A DNA stretch of 64,000 nt from Flavobacteriales bacterium (GTDB lineage: Bacteria > Bacteroidota > Bacteroidia > UBA10329): NCBI GenBank assembly GCA_021739695.1, contig JAIPBM010000002.1:62001-126000 (forward strand). Direction: 5' to 3'. Under the pieces are notes generated by a model. That model saw only the letters and a list, made by a program, of their open reading frames with translations, made no database searches and was not told where the DNA came from. The stretch's first letter is position 1. Each line of letters begins with the position of its first letter. Both the position numbers and the translations under genes were made by a program. This document shows, piece by piece, positions 44,729 to 52,784 of the stretch.

Positions 44729-46438
44729 ATGCAAGAGCTCAGCGAACAGGAAATCGTCAGAAGAGAGGCGCTTCAAAAACTCATCGACCTAGGTATTGAC
44801 CCATACCCAGCGGCAGAATTCCCCGTGAATATTCTCGCCAAAGAGGTGAAGGAAAAGTTTGCCGCAGGCGAAGAGTTGAAAGAGGTGGTGCTGGCCGGTA
44901 GAATGATGAGTTCGCGAGTGATGGGAAAAGCATCATTTGCAGAGTTGCAGGATGCTTCTGGTCGTATTCAGATCTACATCGCACGAGATGAAATCTGCCC
45001 TGGTGAGGATAAGACCCTATACAACGAGGTTTTCAAGAAGCTGTTGGACCGAGGCGATTTCATCGGAGTGAAAGGCTACGTTTTCAAAACGCAGGTAGGC
45101 GAAACGTCTGTTCATGTTCAGGAATTGACCCTACTTGCTAAGTCTGTTAAGCCGCTTCCTGTAGTTAAGACCGATGCGGAAGGTGTGGTTCATGATGCGG
45201 TGCATGATGCGGAGTTCCGTTATCGCCAGCGCTACGTTGATCTGGTTGTGAATCCTGGAACCAAGGAGGTTTTCAAGAAGCGAACCAAGCTTTATAGCGT
45301 GTTCCGCGATTACTTCAACGAACACGATATCCTTGAGGTGGAAACGCCCATTCTACAAGCTATTCCTGGTGGAGCTGCCGCTCGGCCGTTCATCACACAT
45401 CATAATGCGCTAGACATGCCGCTTTACATGCGGATTGCGAACGAATTGTATCTGAAAAGATTGATTGTTGGTGGCTTCGATGGCGTGTATGAATTCGCCA
45501 AGGACTTCAGAAATGAAGGCATGGACCGCACGCACAATCCTGAATTCACGGTGATGGAGATCTATGTGGCCTACAAGGATTACAATTGGATGATGAACTT
45601 TACCGAGAAACTCTTGGAGAAGGCCTGCATCGCGCTGAATGGCACTACCGAGATTGAATACGGGCCGCACAAAGTGAGTTTCAAAGCGCCATTCCCACGC
45701 GTTCCGATGTTGGATGCCATCAAGGAGCATACAGGCGTGGACATTACAGGAATGAGCGAGGAAGAATTGCGCAAGGTGTGCACCGACCTTGGCGTTCCTG
45801 TGGAAGACAGCATGGGTAAAGGCAAGCTGATTGATGAATTGTTCGGTGAGAAATGCGAGGGCAATTACATCCAACCGACCTTCATCACGGATTATCCTGT
45901 GGAGATGTCTCCATTGACCAAAAAGCACCGAAGTAAGGAAGGTCTGGTGGAGCGATTTGAACTGATGATCTGTGGAAAAGAGATTGCCAATGCCTACTCG
46001 GAGCTAAACGACCCCATTGAGCAACGCGAGCGTTTTGAAGAGCAAATGCGCTTGGCTGATAAAGGTGACGATGAGGCCATGATGATCGATCAGGATTTCC
46101 TTCGAGCATTGGAATATGGTATGCCGCCAACATCAGGAATGGGAATTGGAATGGACCGTTTGGCCATGATGCTCACCAATCAGCATTCGATTCAGGATAT
46201 TCTCTTCTTCCCGCAAATGCGCCCAGAGAAAAAAGCCGAGAAAAAAGTTGAGTTGAACGAAACCGAGAAGCTCATTTTCGGCATTCTTTCCAAGAATTCG
46301 CCAATGAATCTGAATGACCTGAAAACCCAAAGCGGCCTCAGCGGCAAGCAATGGGATAAGGGCATCAAAGGTCTTGCGTCTGCTGGTTTGACGAAAGTGA
46401 CAAAAACGGAGGCTGGGCTGACGGTGGAGGCGGTTTAA
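44729..46438 (+). CDS. lysS: Lysyl-tRNA synthetase, class II
   Basis: 569 residues from the ATG at 44729. An N-terminal OB anticodon-binding domain (VVLAGRMMSSRVMGKASFAELQD) precedes the class II catalytic core: motif 1 near RYRQRYVDLVVNPG, motif 2 FRNEGMDRTHNPEFTVMEIY and motif 3 GMGIGMDRLAMMLTN. Beyond the usual end (LFFPQMRPE, about residue 500) is a 65-70 residue Lys-rich linker and a compact helical domain (NETEKLIFGILSK ... LSGKQWDKGIKGL) that looks like a winged helix. Bacteroidota LysRS often carry this extension. It converges on the delta-60 gene with a 4-base overlap. Confidence 0.96.
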   Translation: MQELSEQEIVRREALQKLIDLGIDPYPAAEFPVNILAKEVKEKFAAGEELKEVVLAGRMMSSRVMGKASFAELQDASGRIQIYIARDEICPGEDKTLYNEVFKKLLDRGDFIGVKGYVFKTQVGETSVHVQELTLLAKSVKPLPVVKTDAEGVVHDAVHDAEFRYRQRYVDLVVNPGTKEVFKKRTKLYSVFRDYFNEHDILEVETPILQAIPGGAAARPFITHHNALDMPLYMRIANELYLKRLIVGGFDGVYEFAKDFRNEGMDRTHNPEFTVMEIYVAYKDYNWMMNFTEKLLEKACIALNGTTEIEYGPHKVSFKAPFPRVPMLDAIKEHTGVDITGMSEEELRKVCTDLGVPVEDSMGKGKLIDELFGEKCEGNYIQPTFITDYPVEMSPLTKKHRSKEGLVERFELMICGKEIANAYSELNDPIEQRERFEEQMRLADKGDDEAMMIDQDFLRALEYGMPPTSGMGIGMDRLAMMLTNQHSIQDILFFPQMRPEKKAEKKVELNETEKLIFGILSKNSPMNLNDLKTQSGLSGKQWDKGIKGLASAGLTKVTKTEAGLTVEAV

Positions 46439-47982
46439 TTTACCCACAGTTTCACCGAAACTGAACCTTTTTCCCTGTTCAGTTTCATCAGGTAATTCCC
46501 TTTCGCAAGCATAGGAATCGCAAGGATTTTCTGATATGAACCTGCTGCCTGCTGTATGGTTGGCAGAAGTTCAGAAATCATCTTCCCCGAAACATCAAAC
46601 AGCTCAATCGAAACCCGTTCATCCGACTTCAATTCGTACTCAATCGTAACCTGATTGTTAGAAATCGGATTCGGATAAATGAGGGTTGAACCGATGTAGG
46701 CGTCCACTTCGCCAATGCCCACGTTCATTCCAGAAGTGTAGCGCGCTATGAGCATTTGCGTTGGCCCCGCTCGTCCTCCGGCCAAGATCTTCAGATCCGG
46801 TTGCAGGGCCAAGGAATAAAAGAAAGTCCCAGGCGCGTCATCCAGAACCACCTTACCGTTTGCTCCGAAGGTGTTGTCGTAAATTCCATCTTCATGGAGC
46901 CGATAAAGCACGCCTACAACAGCGACAAGGTTAGCCGCCCTAACAGCAACGAGGACACGGCCATCAGGCTGTATCAGCAGTCGTTCGGCATAATCATCCT
47001 GCCCTAAATGATCTATATAAACCAAGCCATCAAATGAGAAACTCGGATCGAGAATTCCGTTGCTGGTCGTTCTGGCTATCACCCCGTCCGTATCGCCACC
47101 GCCTGCCTGATACTGTCCAGCCAAGTAGAACCGACCTGCGCCATCCATCTGTATGTCGTTGAATTGTTCGTTCGGGTTTGGTAGATCTATGAGTGATACA
47201 CCAACAGACCCGAAGGTGTTGACGAAAGAACCATCTTCATGGAGTTGCACCAAAAGTCCGCGGGGCTGGCCTCCTCCACCAACAGTGGTCGAACCCGCCA
47301 ATGTAATTCTTCCATTGGCTTGAACGTGCATAGCATAGGCCCTGTCTTGGTCCTGTATGTCGTAGGTAAGAAGTCCATCGAAAGAAAAATCTGTATCGAG
47401 CGTTCCGTCAGCATTAAATCGGGCAATGGCGATGTCGGTTTCAGATGCAGAGTTGGTCGTTCCTGCAATAAGAATCTTTCCATTGGGTAACAATTCCATG
47501 TCGTAGAGAACCCCGTTCGGGTCGGTAATTCCAAATCCGACATCCACGCGGCCATTGGTCCCAAAACTGAGGTCTTCTGACGCGTCTGGGTACAGCCTCA
47601 TCACGAACATCTGGTAATTGCCACCGCTTGTAGGGCTGTTGGAATATCCACCGATCAGGATCTTCCCGTCCGGTTGCAGCAGCACCCTTATGGCAAGGTC
47701 TTGATTTCCAAAATCGAAATTCTCTCCGCCAATTCCTCCAAAATTCGGGTCGAGCGATCCATCCGGATTGAGGCGAACGACTGTAATATCGGTATTGAGG
47801 TTCGAAATATTGCCAACCGCAACGATCTTGTTGTCCGGTTGCACAGCTATGGAAGTAAACGTTCCAGACTGACTCAAGAGGAACTGACCATCGCCATCAA
47901 AGGTGTTGTCGAGATTGCCGAACTGGGCAAATGCAGAAAAACAGAATAGGAGCAGCGCTCCAGCGGTAAAGAGTCCTTTCAT
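46435..47982 (-). CDS. Secreted delta-60-repeat beta-propeller protein with T9SS sorting tail
   Basis: 515 residues, signal peptide ending at AFAQ (about 20). About seven delta-60 units follow, recognisable by VQPDNKIVAVG, LQPDGKILIGGY, ELLPNGKILIAG and similar, each with an RLNPDGSLDxxFG-type partner, so a beta-propeller is expected. The C-terminal TLIYPNPISNNQVTIEYEL ... GNYLMKLNREKGSVSVKLWVN (about 435-515) is a T9SS type A sorting domain, so the protein is predicted to cross the outer membrane. Its start overlaps the stop of the proline-iminopeptidase-like gene (ATGA), placing it last in a five-gene unit. Confidence 0.9.
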   Translation of the reverse strand: MKGLFTAGALLLFCFSAFAQFGNLDNTFDGDGQFLLSQSGTFTSIAVQPDNKIVAVGNISNLNTDITVVRLNPDGSLDPNFGGIGGENFDFGNQDLAIRVLLQPDGKILIGGYSNSPTSGGNYQMFVMRLYPDASEDLSFGTNGRVDVGFGITDPNGVLYDMELLPNGKILIAGTTNSASETDIAIARFNADGTLDTDFSFDGLLTYDIQDQDRAYAMHVQANGRITLAGSTTVGGGGQPRGLLVQLHEDGSFVNTFGSVGVSLIDLPNPNEQFNDIQMDGAGRFYLAGQYQAGGGDTDGVIARTTSNGILDPSFSFDGLVYIDHLGQDDYAERLLIQPDGRVLVAVRAANLVAVVGVLYRLHEDGIYDNTFGANGKVVLDDAPGTFFYSLALQPDLKILAGGRAGPTQMLIARYTSGMNVGIGEVDAYIGSTLIYPNPISNNQVTIEYELKSDERVSIELFDVSGKMISELLPTIQQAAGSYQKILAIPMLAKGNYLMKLNREKGSVSVKLWVN

Positions 47983-48998
47983 CTCGGTTTTGTTGAGAAT
48001 AAGCCGTGAATAAAGTTAATCACTCCATCCATAAAAACCTCCTGATCATCCCAAAGCGCCAAGTGGCTTCCGTTCGGACAATAGAGATATTCTCCATTCT
48101 GCACGAGGGTTGACATTTCCTTCATTTCCTCGGGGTTCATGCTGTCGTACTTAGCTCCGACCATTAGCGTTGGGGTCTTGATCTCGTGTAATCTGTCCCA
48201 CACGCTCCAATCTTTTAAGATGCCTCCAGGAACGAACTCGCTCGGACCTTGCATGTAGCTGTAAACCTCACCGTTGAAATGGCCGAAACTTCTGGCAACT
48301 GGTTCAGGGAACGGATAAATGCGGCAGATGTGCTTGGCGTAGAATTCCTTTTCCACCAATTCCAGATAAAGCGGATTTCCGTAATCTCCCTTGTCTTCAA
48401 ACATCTTGAAAGTATCCACCAAACTTGGCCGCAATTCCTCACGAAGTTTGTTGTTGTGAGCTGCGTATTTGTGGAAATCGGCAGTCATATTGCAAACAAC
48501 CATTGCCTTCAAATTCTGCTGATACTTGAGCGCGTATTCCATTGCCAGAATGCCACCCCAACTCTGACCGAGCAGCACGAAGTTGGTGCTATCGAGACCA
48601 AGTGCAATGCGAACCTGTTCCACTTCTTCCACAAACCGTTCGATGGTGTAAAGGCTCATATCCGTAGGTTGATCGGAGTAATAAGAACCCAACTGGTCGT
48701 ACTCATAAAACTCAATATTCGCCTGCGGAAAAAAGCTTTGGAAACTCTCCAGATATTCGTGTGTTCCTGCTGGTCCACCGTGCAGAATAAGCACCTTCAT
48801 CGGGCTGTTGCCGAAGCGCTTGGTCCAAACCTTATAGCCTTCTTTCAGGTCAATCATCTGAACACCGCCCGCTTGGTAAGCGCCAGATGTTTTGAAATTG
48901 TTGTATTCGCAGCTTGCCGCTGATTCGGAAACCGGAGTAGGTTGTAGTTGTGAACAACCAAAAAAGGCCAAAAGAGCAATAAGAATGGTGTAACGCAT
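47979..48998 (-). CDS. Proline-iminopeptidase-like alpha/beta hydrolase lipoprotein
   Basis: 339 residues from the ATG at 48998, which gives a short lipoprotein signal MRYTILIALLAFFGCSQ (lipid-modified Cys about 15); longer readings start inside the ytxJ-like gene. LILHGGPAGTHEYL (oxyanion, HGGPG-like), YDQLGSYYSDQP, GQSWGGILAMEYAL (nucleophile Ser) and GSHLALWDDQE (His) follow the proline iminopeptidase pattern, which cleaves N-terminal proline from peptides. Cell-envelope location is unusual for the family, which is often cytosolic. 16 bases separate it from ytxJ, and it overlaps the next gene by four bases. Confidence 0.85.
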   Translation of the reverse strand: MRYTILIALLAFFGCSQLQPTPVSESAASCEYNNFKTSGAYQAGGVQMIDLKEGYKVWTKRFGNSPMKVLILHGGPAGTHEYLESFQSFFPQANIEFYEYDQLGSYYSDQPTDMSLYTIERFVEEVEQVRIALGLDSTNFVLLGQSWGGILAMEYALKYQQNLKAMVVCNMTADFHKYAAHNNKLREELRPSLVDTFKMFEDKGDYGNPLYLELVEKEFYAKHICRIYPFPEPVARSFGHFNGEVYSYMQGPSEFVPGGILKDWSVWDRLHEIKTPTLMVGAKYDSMNPEEMKEMSTLVQNGEYLYCPNGSHLALWDDQEVFMDGVINFIHGLFSTKPR

Positions 48999-49014
48999 AG
49001 GGTTGAATTTTGCC

Positions 49015-49383
49015 CTAAGATACGTGCTTCGAAATTTCTGAGACAGAGATGGAATTATGCGAACTGTCATGCACCACAATTCCATCTTTTAACAAGATCG
49101 CCTGAGGCGATTCATGATGAACACCTAGTTCTGATGCGATTGCATTTGAAATGTTTCGATACGCGATAAGATCCAAATACCATGGCTCTACGTTTTCCAA
49201 ATTCCATTCTCGCTCTAAGCGCGACTTTGCCATAGAACTAATGGAACATCTGGTGCTGTGTTTAAAAATGAGTTGCGGCTTTTCGTGCGAAAGTTCAAGT
49301 ATCTCTGAAATCTGCGCTTCCGTTGTCATTTCTTTCCAAGGAACATTGGAGCTTCCGCCTCCGAAAAAGTCTTTCCAACTCAT
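49015..49383 (-). CDS. ytxJ: YtxJ-like monothiol protein of the bacillithiol system
   Basis: 122 residues, thioredoxin-like. FKHSTRCSISSMAKSRLE (about 40-57) carries the single Cys46 in the TRC-x-IS context of YtxJ, the predicted monothiol bacilliredoxin that removes bacillithiol from proteins. The rest (VEPWYLDLIAYRNISNAIASELGVHHESPQAILLK) matches the glutaredoxin/thioredoxin core with a cis-Pro near SPQ. Its start overlaps the stop of the methyltransferase gene (ATGA). Bacillithiol-type redox is known from Firmicutes and many Bacteroidota; bshABC are not in this window. Confidence 0.88.
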   Translation of the reverse strand: MSWKDFFGGGSSNVPWKEMTTEAQISEILELSHEKPQLIFKHSTRCSISSMAKSRLEREWNLENVEPWYLDLIAYRNISNAIASELGVHHESPQAILLKDGIVVHDSSHNSISVSEISKHVS

Positions 49384-50453
49384 TTCTTCTTACAAACCAT
49401 TAGTGAGTGATAATACCCAACCGTTTCTACAATCTTTTCTACTTCCAAACCTGCTTCTTCAACGTACTGAGCCATTCGTTTACTATCGTACATTTTGCTG
49501 TTGCCATTGGCCATCGAAGTGAAATAAAGTGATGTTCCATGCAGACAATAGGTTGCAGTCATGCTTTCCTGCATATCCCAAAATGTTTCCAAAATGAATA
49601 CGCGGCCATTATCAGAAAGTGCATCTTTTGCATGAGTGAGAATGTGCTTGATCTGCTCTGGAGAAAAGCAATCCAAGAACTGGCTCATCCAAACAGCGTC
49701 TTGGTTTTTAGGCAGCTCATATTCTTCATCTAACACATTTTGTTCGTGTGTAGAAATTCTGTTCTCTAAACCTGCTGCTTTAATCCGCGGATTTGCCAAT
49801 CCAGTTTGACTTGGAAGGTCCACAATCGTCATGTGAACATCTGGGTCCTTTTCCACACACAGAAATGACCACTTACCCGTGTTTCCACCAATATCCAACA
49901 TGGATTTTGGCTTGAACTTGAACACTTCTTCTCGTGCTTGCGGAAAAGCCTGATCGGAATAATGATGGTCGAAGTTGAACCAACTGTCTTTTTCGCGCTT
50001 CGGAAGCTGAGAAAGTCCGTGGTAAATTGTCGGCCAATCACCCAGCTCTTTTAGCCCTGCAGGTTTTTCTTCTCTGATCGCTTCTTCTAATCGGAATGTG
50101 CCTGGATAACAGATGTCTTGAATGAAATCCGTGTTGGCAATGGTCTGCTTATCCATCAACCAAAAAGAGCCTGTTTTGCCGATTTTGTATTTGTATGGCT
50201 CTATCAATTTCACCAAATCCAAACTCAATCCAGCTTCCAAAAGTGTTTCCACACCGTACTGCGAAATGCCTGTTTCCTTGCTCAGTTCTTCTGATGTTGC
50301 TCCTTTTCTGCCCGCACTAGCTAATGCTTGCAGAACACCCGTTCTGTTCAGCGCAACTGCCGCCTGAAACATCATCGGATAAAACGAAAGCCGCTCTGCC
50401 GCCTCCTTTGCTTCGGTCAGCGAAATGTTGTCTTCTTGAAATTCTTTGTACAT
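49380..50453 (-). CDS. Class I SAM-dependent methyltransferase with winged-helix N-terminus
   Basis: 357 residues. The N-terminal helical/winged-helix region (GATSEELSKETGISQYGVETLLEAGLSL, about 48-75) resembles the dimerisation domain of O-methyltransferases. The SAM-binding motif MLDIGGNTGKWSFL lies at about 190-203. DLPSQTGLANPR and AVWMSQFLDCFSPEQI follow, and the C-terminal VFILETFWD is typical. It probably methylates a small hydroxylated substrate rather than a macromolecule. Sits nine bases after the nitroreductase stop and overlaps ytxJ by four bases. Confidence 0.87.
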   Translation of the reverse strand: MYKEFQEDNISLTEAKEAAERLSFYPMMFQAAVALNRTGVLQALASAGRKGATSEELSKETGISQYGVETLLEAGLSLDLVKLIEPYKYKIGKTGSFWLMDKQTIANTDFIQDICYPGTFRLEEAIREEKPAGLKELGDWPTIYHGLSQLPKREKDSWFNFDHHYSDQAFPQAREEVFKFKPKSMLDIGGNTGKWSFLCVEKDPDVHMTIVDLPSQTGLANPRIKAAGLENRISTHEQNVLDEEYELPKNQDAVWMSQFLDCFSPEQIKHILTHAKDALSDNGRVFILETFWDMQESMTATYCLHGTSLYFTSMANGNSKMYDSKRMAQYVEEAGLEVEKIVETVGYYHSLMVCKKK

Positions 50454-50462
50454 ATGCTGGTT

Positions 50463-51050
50463 TTAGTCTTCAATCCAATCTGTAAAATACTCTTGCGGCT
50501 TTCTTCTTGTCTTGCGCGGCCAATTTTCTTTCGGGTAACCGAGGTACAGAAAACCAAGGAATTTGTCTTTCTCTCCCAGCTCCATGAACTCCTTGGCTTC
50601 GGGCCAATAGGTAACACCTCCACTTGCCCAAAAAGCACCAATTCCGTGCGCTGCGGCCACCAACATCATATTCTGAACCGCCATTGAAACCGAGGCGATC
50701 TCTTCCTCAATCGGGTCGCGTTCGGCCTCATCGCGCTTCAGGCAAATGCCGATGATCGCAGTCGTCATCAACGGACGATCGCGAAGCTTTTCGAACTTCT
50801 CCTGCTCAAAGCTATCCGCCTTCACCTGCTTATAAAGCTCCGATTGAAACTCGGACAGTTTCTTCAGTCCATCGCCCATGAAAACCTTGAAATGCCATGG
50901 CTGCGTGTACCGATGTGTTGGAGCCCACTTGGCTGCATCCAACAGTTCCATTACAATTTCCTTGTGCACTTTTCGGGTAGAGAAATGTTCCGGAATGATG
51001 GTCCTCCGATCCTCAATTACTGCTTTTATTTCACTCAAATTGTACCGCAT
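50463..51050 (-). CDS. Nitroreductase family flavoprotein
   Basis: 195 residues of the FMN-dependent nitroreductase fold. IEDRRTIIPEHFSTRKV (FMN phosphate-binding Arg), AAKWAPTHRYTQPWHFKVF, AVQNMMLVAAAHGIGAFWASGG and FLGFLYLGYPKENWPRKTRR are the usual ordered motifs. It reduces nitro groups, quinones or enones with NAD(P)H; the natural substrate is unknown. First gene of a five-gene unit. A minus-strand TAACTTTG box (51074-51081) lies 23 bases before the ATG, facing the divergent bacilliredoxin promoter. Confidence 0.9.
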   Translation of the reverse strand: MRYNLSEIKAVIEDRRTIIPEHFSTRKVHKEIVMELLDAAKWAPTHRYTQPWHFKVFMGDGLKKLSEFQSELYKQVKADSFEQEKFEKLRDRPLMTTAIIGICLKRDEAERDPIEEEIASVSMAVQNMMLVAAAHGIGAFWASGGVTYWPEAKEFMELGEKDKFLGFLYLGYPKENWPRKTRRKPQEYFTDWIED

Positions 51051-51073
51051 TCACGCTCCCATTAAATCTTGAA

Positions 51074-51113
51074 CAAAGTTATTTAGAATGAGTTTAGATA
51101 AACGATAACTTTG
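51074..51113. promoter_or_regulatory. Face-to-face promoters of nitroreductase operon and bacilliredoxin
   Basis: TAACTTTG on the minus strand (51074-51081, for the nitroreductase unit) and the identical TAACTTTG on the plus strand (51106-51113, for bacilliredoxin) are 24 bases apart. Their -33 regions must overlap, so the two units compete or share a regulator. Confidence 0.55.
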
Positions 51114-51150
51114 CCCTATACTTTGAACATTAACCTTTGAACTTTTCGAT

Positions 51151-51561
51151 ATGTATCCACCAGAAATAGTAATACCAATGAAGCAAGACATCACTTCTGT
51201 TGGAGTGAAAGAACTGCTTTCACCTGAAGATGTAGATGCAGCCATTAAGGCTGACGGAACCACCTTGGTTTTCATCAATTCGGTTTGCGGTTGCGCTGCA
51301 GGAAATGCTCGCCCAGCCATTAAAATGGCGGTAAAACACGATAAACAGCCAACAAGAGTGACTACGGTTTTTGCCGGATTTGACGTTGCTGCAGTTGCTC
51401 AAGCACGTAAGCACATGGCGCCATACCCGCCAAGCAGCCCAAGCATTGCGCTTTTTAAAGACGGCAACCTGGTTCATTTTATCGAACGTCATCATATCGA
51501 AGGTCGCCCTGCACAGATGATCGCTGATAATTTGACCGCAGCGTTTGACGAGTTTTGCTAA
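51151..51561 (+). CDS. Bacilliredoxin, BrxA/BrxB (YphP/YqiW) family
   Basis: 136 residues. FINSVCGCAAGNARPAIKMA (about 41-60) holds the C-G-C motif (Cys46, Cys48) of bacilliredoxins, which remove bacillithiol from S-bacillithiolated proteins. MAPYPPSSPSIALFKDGNLVHFIERHHIEGR is the conserved C-terminal half. Together with the ytxJ-like gene 1.8 kb away on the other strand it indicates a bacillithiol-type redox buffer. Own promoter TAACTTTG; terminator follows. Confidence 0.93.
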   Translation: MYPPEIVIPMKQDITSVGVKELLSPEDVDAAIKADGTTLVFINSVCGCAAGNARPAIKMAVKHDKQPTRVTTVFAGFDVAAVAQARKHMAPYPPSSPSIALFKDGNLVHFIERHHIEGRPAQMIADNLTAAFDEFC

Positions 51562-51564
51562 GCA

Positions 51565-51664
51565 CTAGGATTTAGCCGTTAGCTTTTAGCTCATCGGGAA
51601 ATGAAAAAGCCGCTGCGATAATTCGCAGCGGCTTTTTTGCTAATCGCCAAATCCTAATAGCTAA
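51565..51664. repeat. Imperfect inverted repeat flanking the bacilliredoxin terminator
   Basis: TAGGATTTAGCCGTTAGC (about 51568-51585) pairs imperfectly with the complement of GCTAATCGCCAAATCCTA (about 51639-51656), and TTAGCTTTTAGCT-like runs adjoin both arms. The strong terminator sits in the centre. The arms resemble TTAGC-rich interspersed repeats common in Bacteroidota. Confidence 0.45.
51603..51638 (+). terminator. Terminator between bacilliredoxin and gatC
   Basis: AGCCGCTGCGA and TTCGCAGCGGCT-type arms with a short loop. A-run before and T-run after allow it to work on both strands, serving the convergent gatC unit too. Confidence 0.92.
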
Positions 51665-51667
51665 CAG

Positions 51668-51970
51668 CTATTCAGCATCGGGATTCTTCAACACCTTCGG
51701 CACTTTGAAATAGTCTGAATCGGCCTTTGGGGCGTTTTTGAGCGCCTGCTTTTGAGTGATGGTTTTCTTCTTCTCATCGTTCCGCATCACGTTCAGTTCT
51801 TCCGACATGTAAATGAGCGGTTCCACACCTTCGGTGTCGAGTTCATTCAGCTTTTCCATGAACGAAAGAATCTTGTTCAGGTCTTTTTTGATGCGTTCTT
51901 TTTCCTCGCCTTCAAACTGAAGCCGTGCGAGGTGAGCCAATTCATCAACCGTTTTATCCGTTATATCCAT
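51668..51970 (-). CDS. gatC: Asp/Glu-tRNA(Asn/Gln) amidotransferase subunit C
   Basis: 100 residues, all-helical belt subunit of the GatCAB complex that makes Gln-tRNA and Asn-tRNA by transamidation. TVDELAHLARLQFEGEEKERIKKDLNKILSFMEKLNELDTEGVEPL is the typical GatC core, and LKNAPKADSDYFKVPKVL matches the C-terminal motif. It starts 17 bases before the end of plsC, so the two are coupled. gatA and gatB are not in the window. A tRNA-Gln gene is present at 61046. Confidence 0.95.
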   Translation of the reverse strand: MDITDKTVDELAHLARLQFEGEEKERIKKDLNKILSFMEKLNELDTEGVEPLIYMSEELNVMRNDEKKKTITQKQALKNAPKADSDYFKVPKVLKNPDAE

Positions 51971-52703
51971 GTCGTTTCAATTCTTGTCTGATCACATCCT
52001 GCGCAGCATCCCTCAGTTCAACAACATCACTTGCGGTCATTCCTTTTGAGGGAATTGGCCTGTGAATTTTGATGAACGTTTTGCCTGGTCGTCCGCCTTC
52101 CCAAACATGCGGTTTGGCGGGCAGAATCTTCCATCCTTCGACAAAAGTAACGGGAACCACGGGAACTTGTGCCTCAATGGCAATTTTGAACGGAGAGTTC
52201 TTGAACGGAAGCATCTTGGGCGGATTATCAGGAATGATCGCCTCAGGATAAACCGCAATGGTTATTCCTTTTTTCAAGTCGTCTGCCGCACGCTGATACG
52301 AGTTGTACGATGCTCGAATACTGGTCCGGTCGATGAGGATGTTCATCTTATGAAAGAAGATATTGAAGAACCACCATTTGCCCAATTGCACTTTTCCCAT
52401 GTAATGGAAATAGATTGGAAAGGCTATGTACGATTGAACGATATCCACGAACGAAACATGATTTGGAACGATGATATACGGACCATCGGTTAGCGGTTCT
52501 TCAATCTCAACCGTTGTTCGAACACCTGTTACAAAACAGATCATACGTGCCCAAATACGCTTCAGGAACATGGCTTTTTTGAAGTGCTGTTCGCGATGCA
52601 CGAAATAATAGAAGAATGGGAAAAGCGGCATGAGCGTAATGAAACACGCTGCAAAAAACCATCCTCTCCAGAGAATCTTTAACGGCCAAAGGAGCTTCGA
52701 CAT
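51954..52703 (-). CDS. plsC: 1-acyl-sn-glycerol-3-phosphate acyltransferase
   Basis: Adds the second acyl chain to lysophosphatidic acid at the inner membrane. 249 residues with N-terminal hydrophobic segments. VPNHVSFVDIV (about 80-90) is the catalytic His-x4-Asp motif, and VYPEAIIPDNPP with LPFKNSPFKIAIEAQVPVVPV are blocks 3 and 4 of the family. A minus-strand TAAATTTG box (52708-52715) ends only four bases before the ATG. Overlaps gatC by 17 bases. Confidence 0.92.
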   Translation of the reverse strand: MSKLLWPLKILWRGWFFAACFITLMPLFPFFYYFVHREQHFKKAMFLKRIWARMICFVTGVRTTVEIEEPLTDGPYIIVPNHVSFVDIVQSYIAFPIYFHYMGKVQLGKWWFFNIFFHKMNILIDRTSIRASYNSYQRAADDLKKGITIAVYPEAIIPDNPPKMLPFKNSPFKIAIEAQVPVVPVTFVEGWKILPAKPHVWEGGRPGKTFIKIHRPIPSKGMTASDVVELRDAAQDVIRQELKRHGYNG

Positions 52704-52707
52704 GGGA

Positions 52708-52715
52708 CAAATTTA
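52708..52715 (-). promoter_or_regulatory. -7 box four bases before plsC
   Basis: Minus-strand TAAATTTG (TAnnTTTG), then TCCC, then ATG; same geometry as at gmk and the voltage-sensor-like gene. Confidence 0.5.
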
Positions 52716-52751
52716 ACAGGATGTTCTTTCCCTCTCCGAATTCAGAATTTC

Positions 52752-52759
52752 TACTTTTG
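52752..52759 (+). promoter_or_regulatory. -7 promoter box of trpS
   Basis: TACTTTTG, exact TAnnTTTG, 25 bases before the ATG at 52785; a TTTC at 52727-52730 could serve as a weak -33 element. Confidence 0.55.
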
Positions 52760-52784
52760 GTGTTCTGTCCGATAAAGACGAAAC

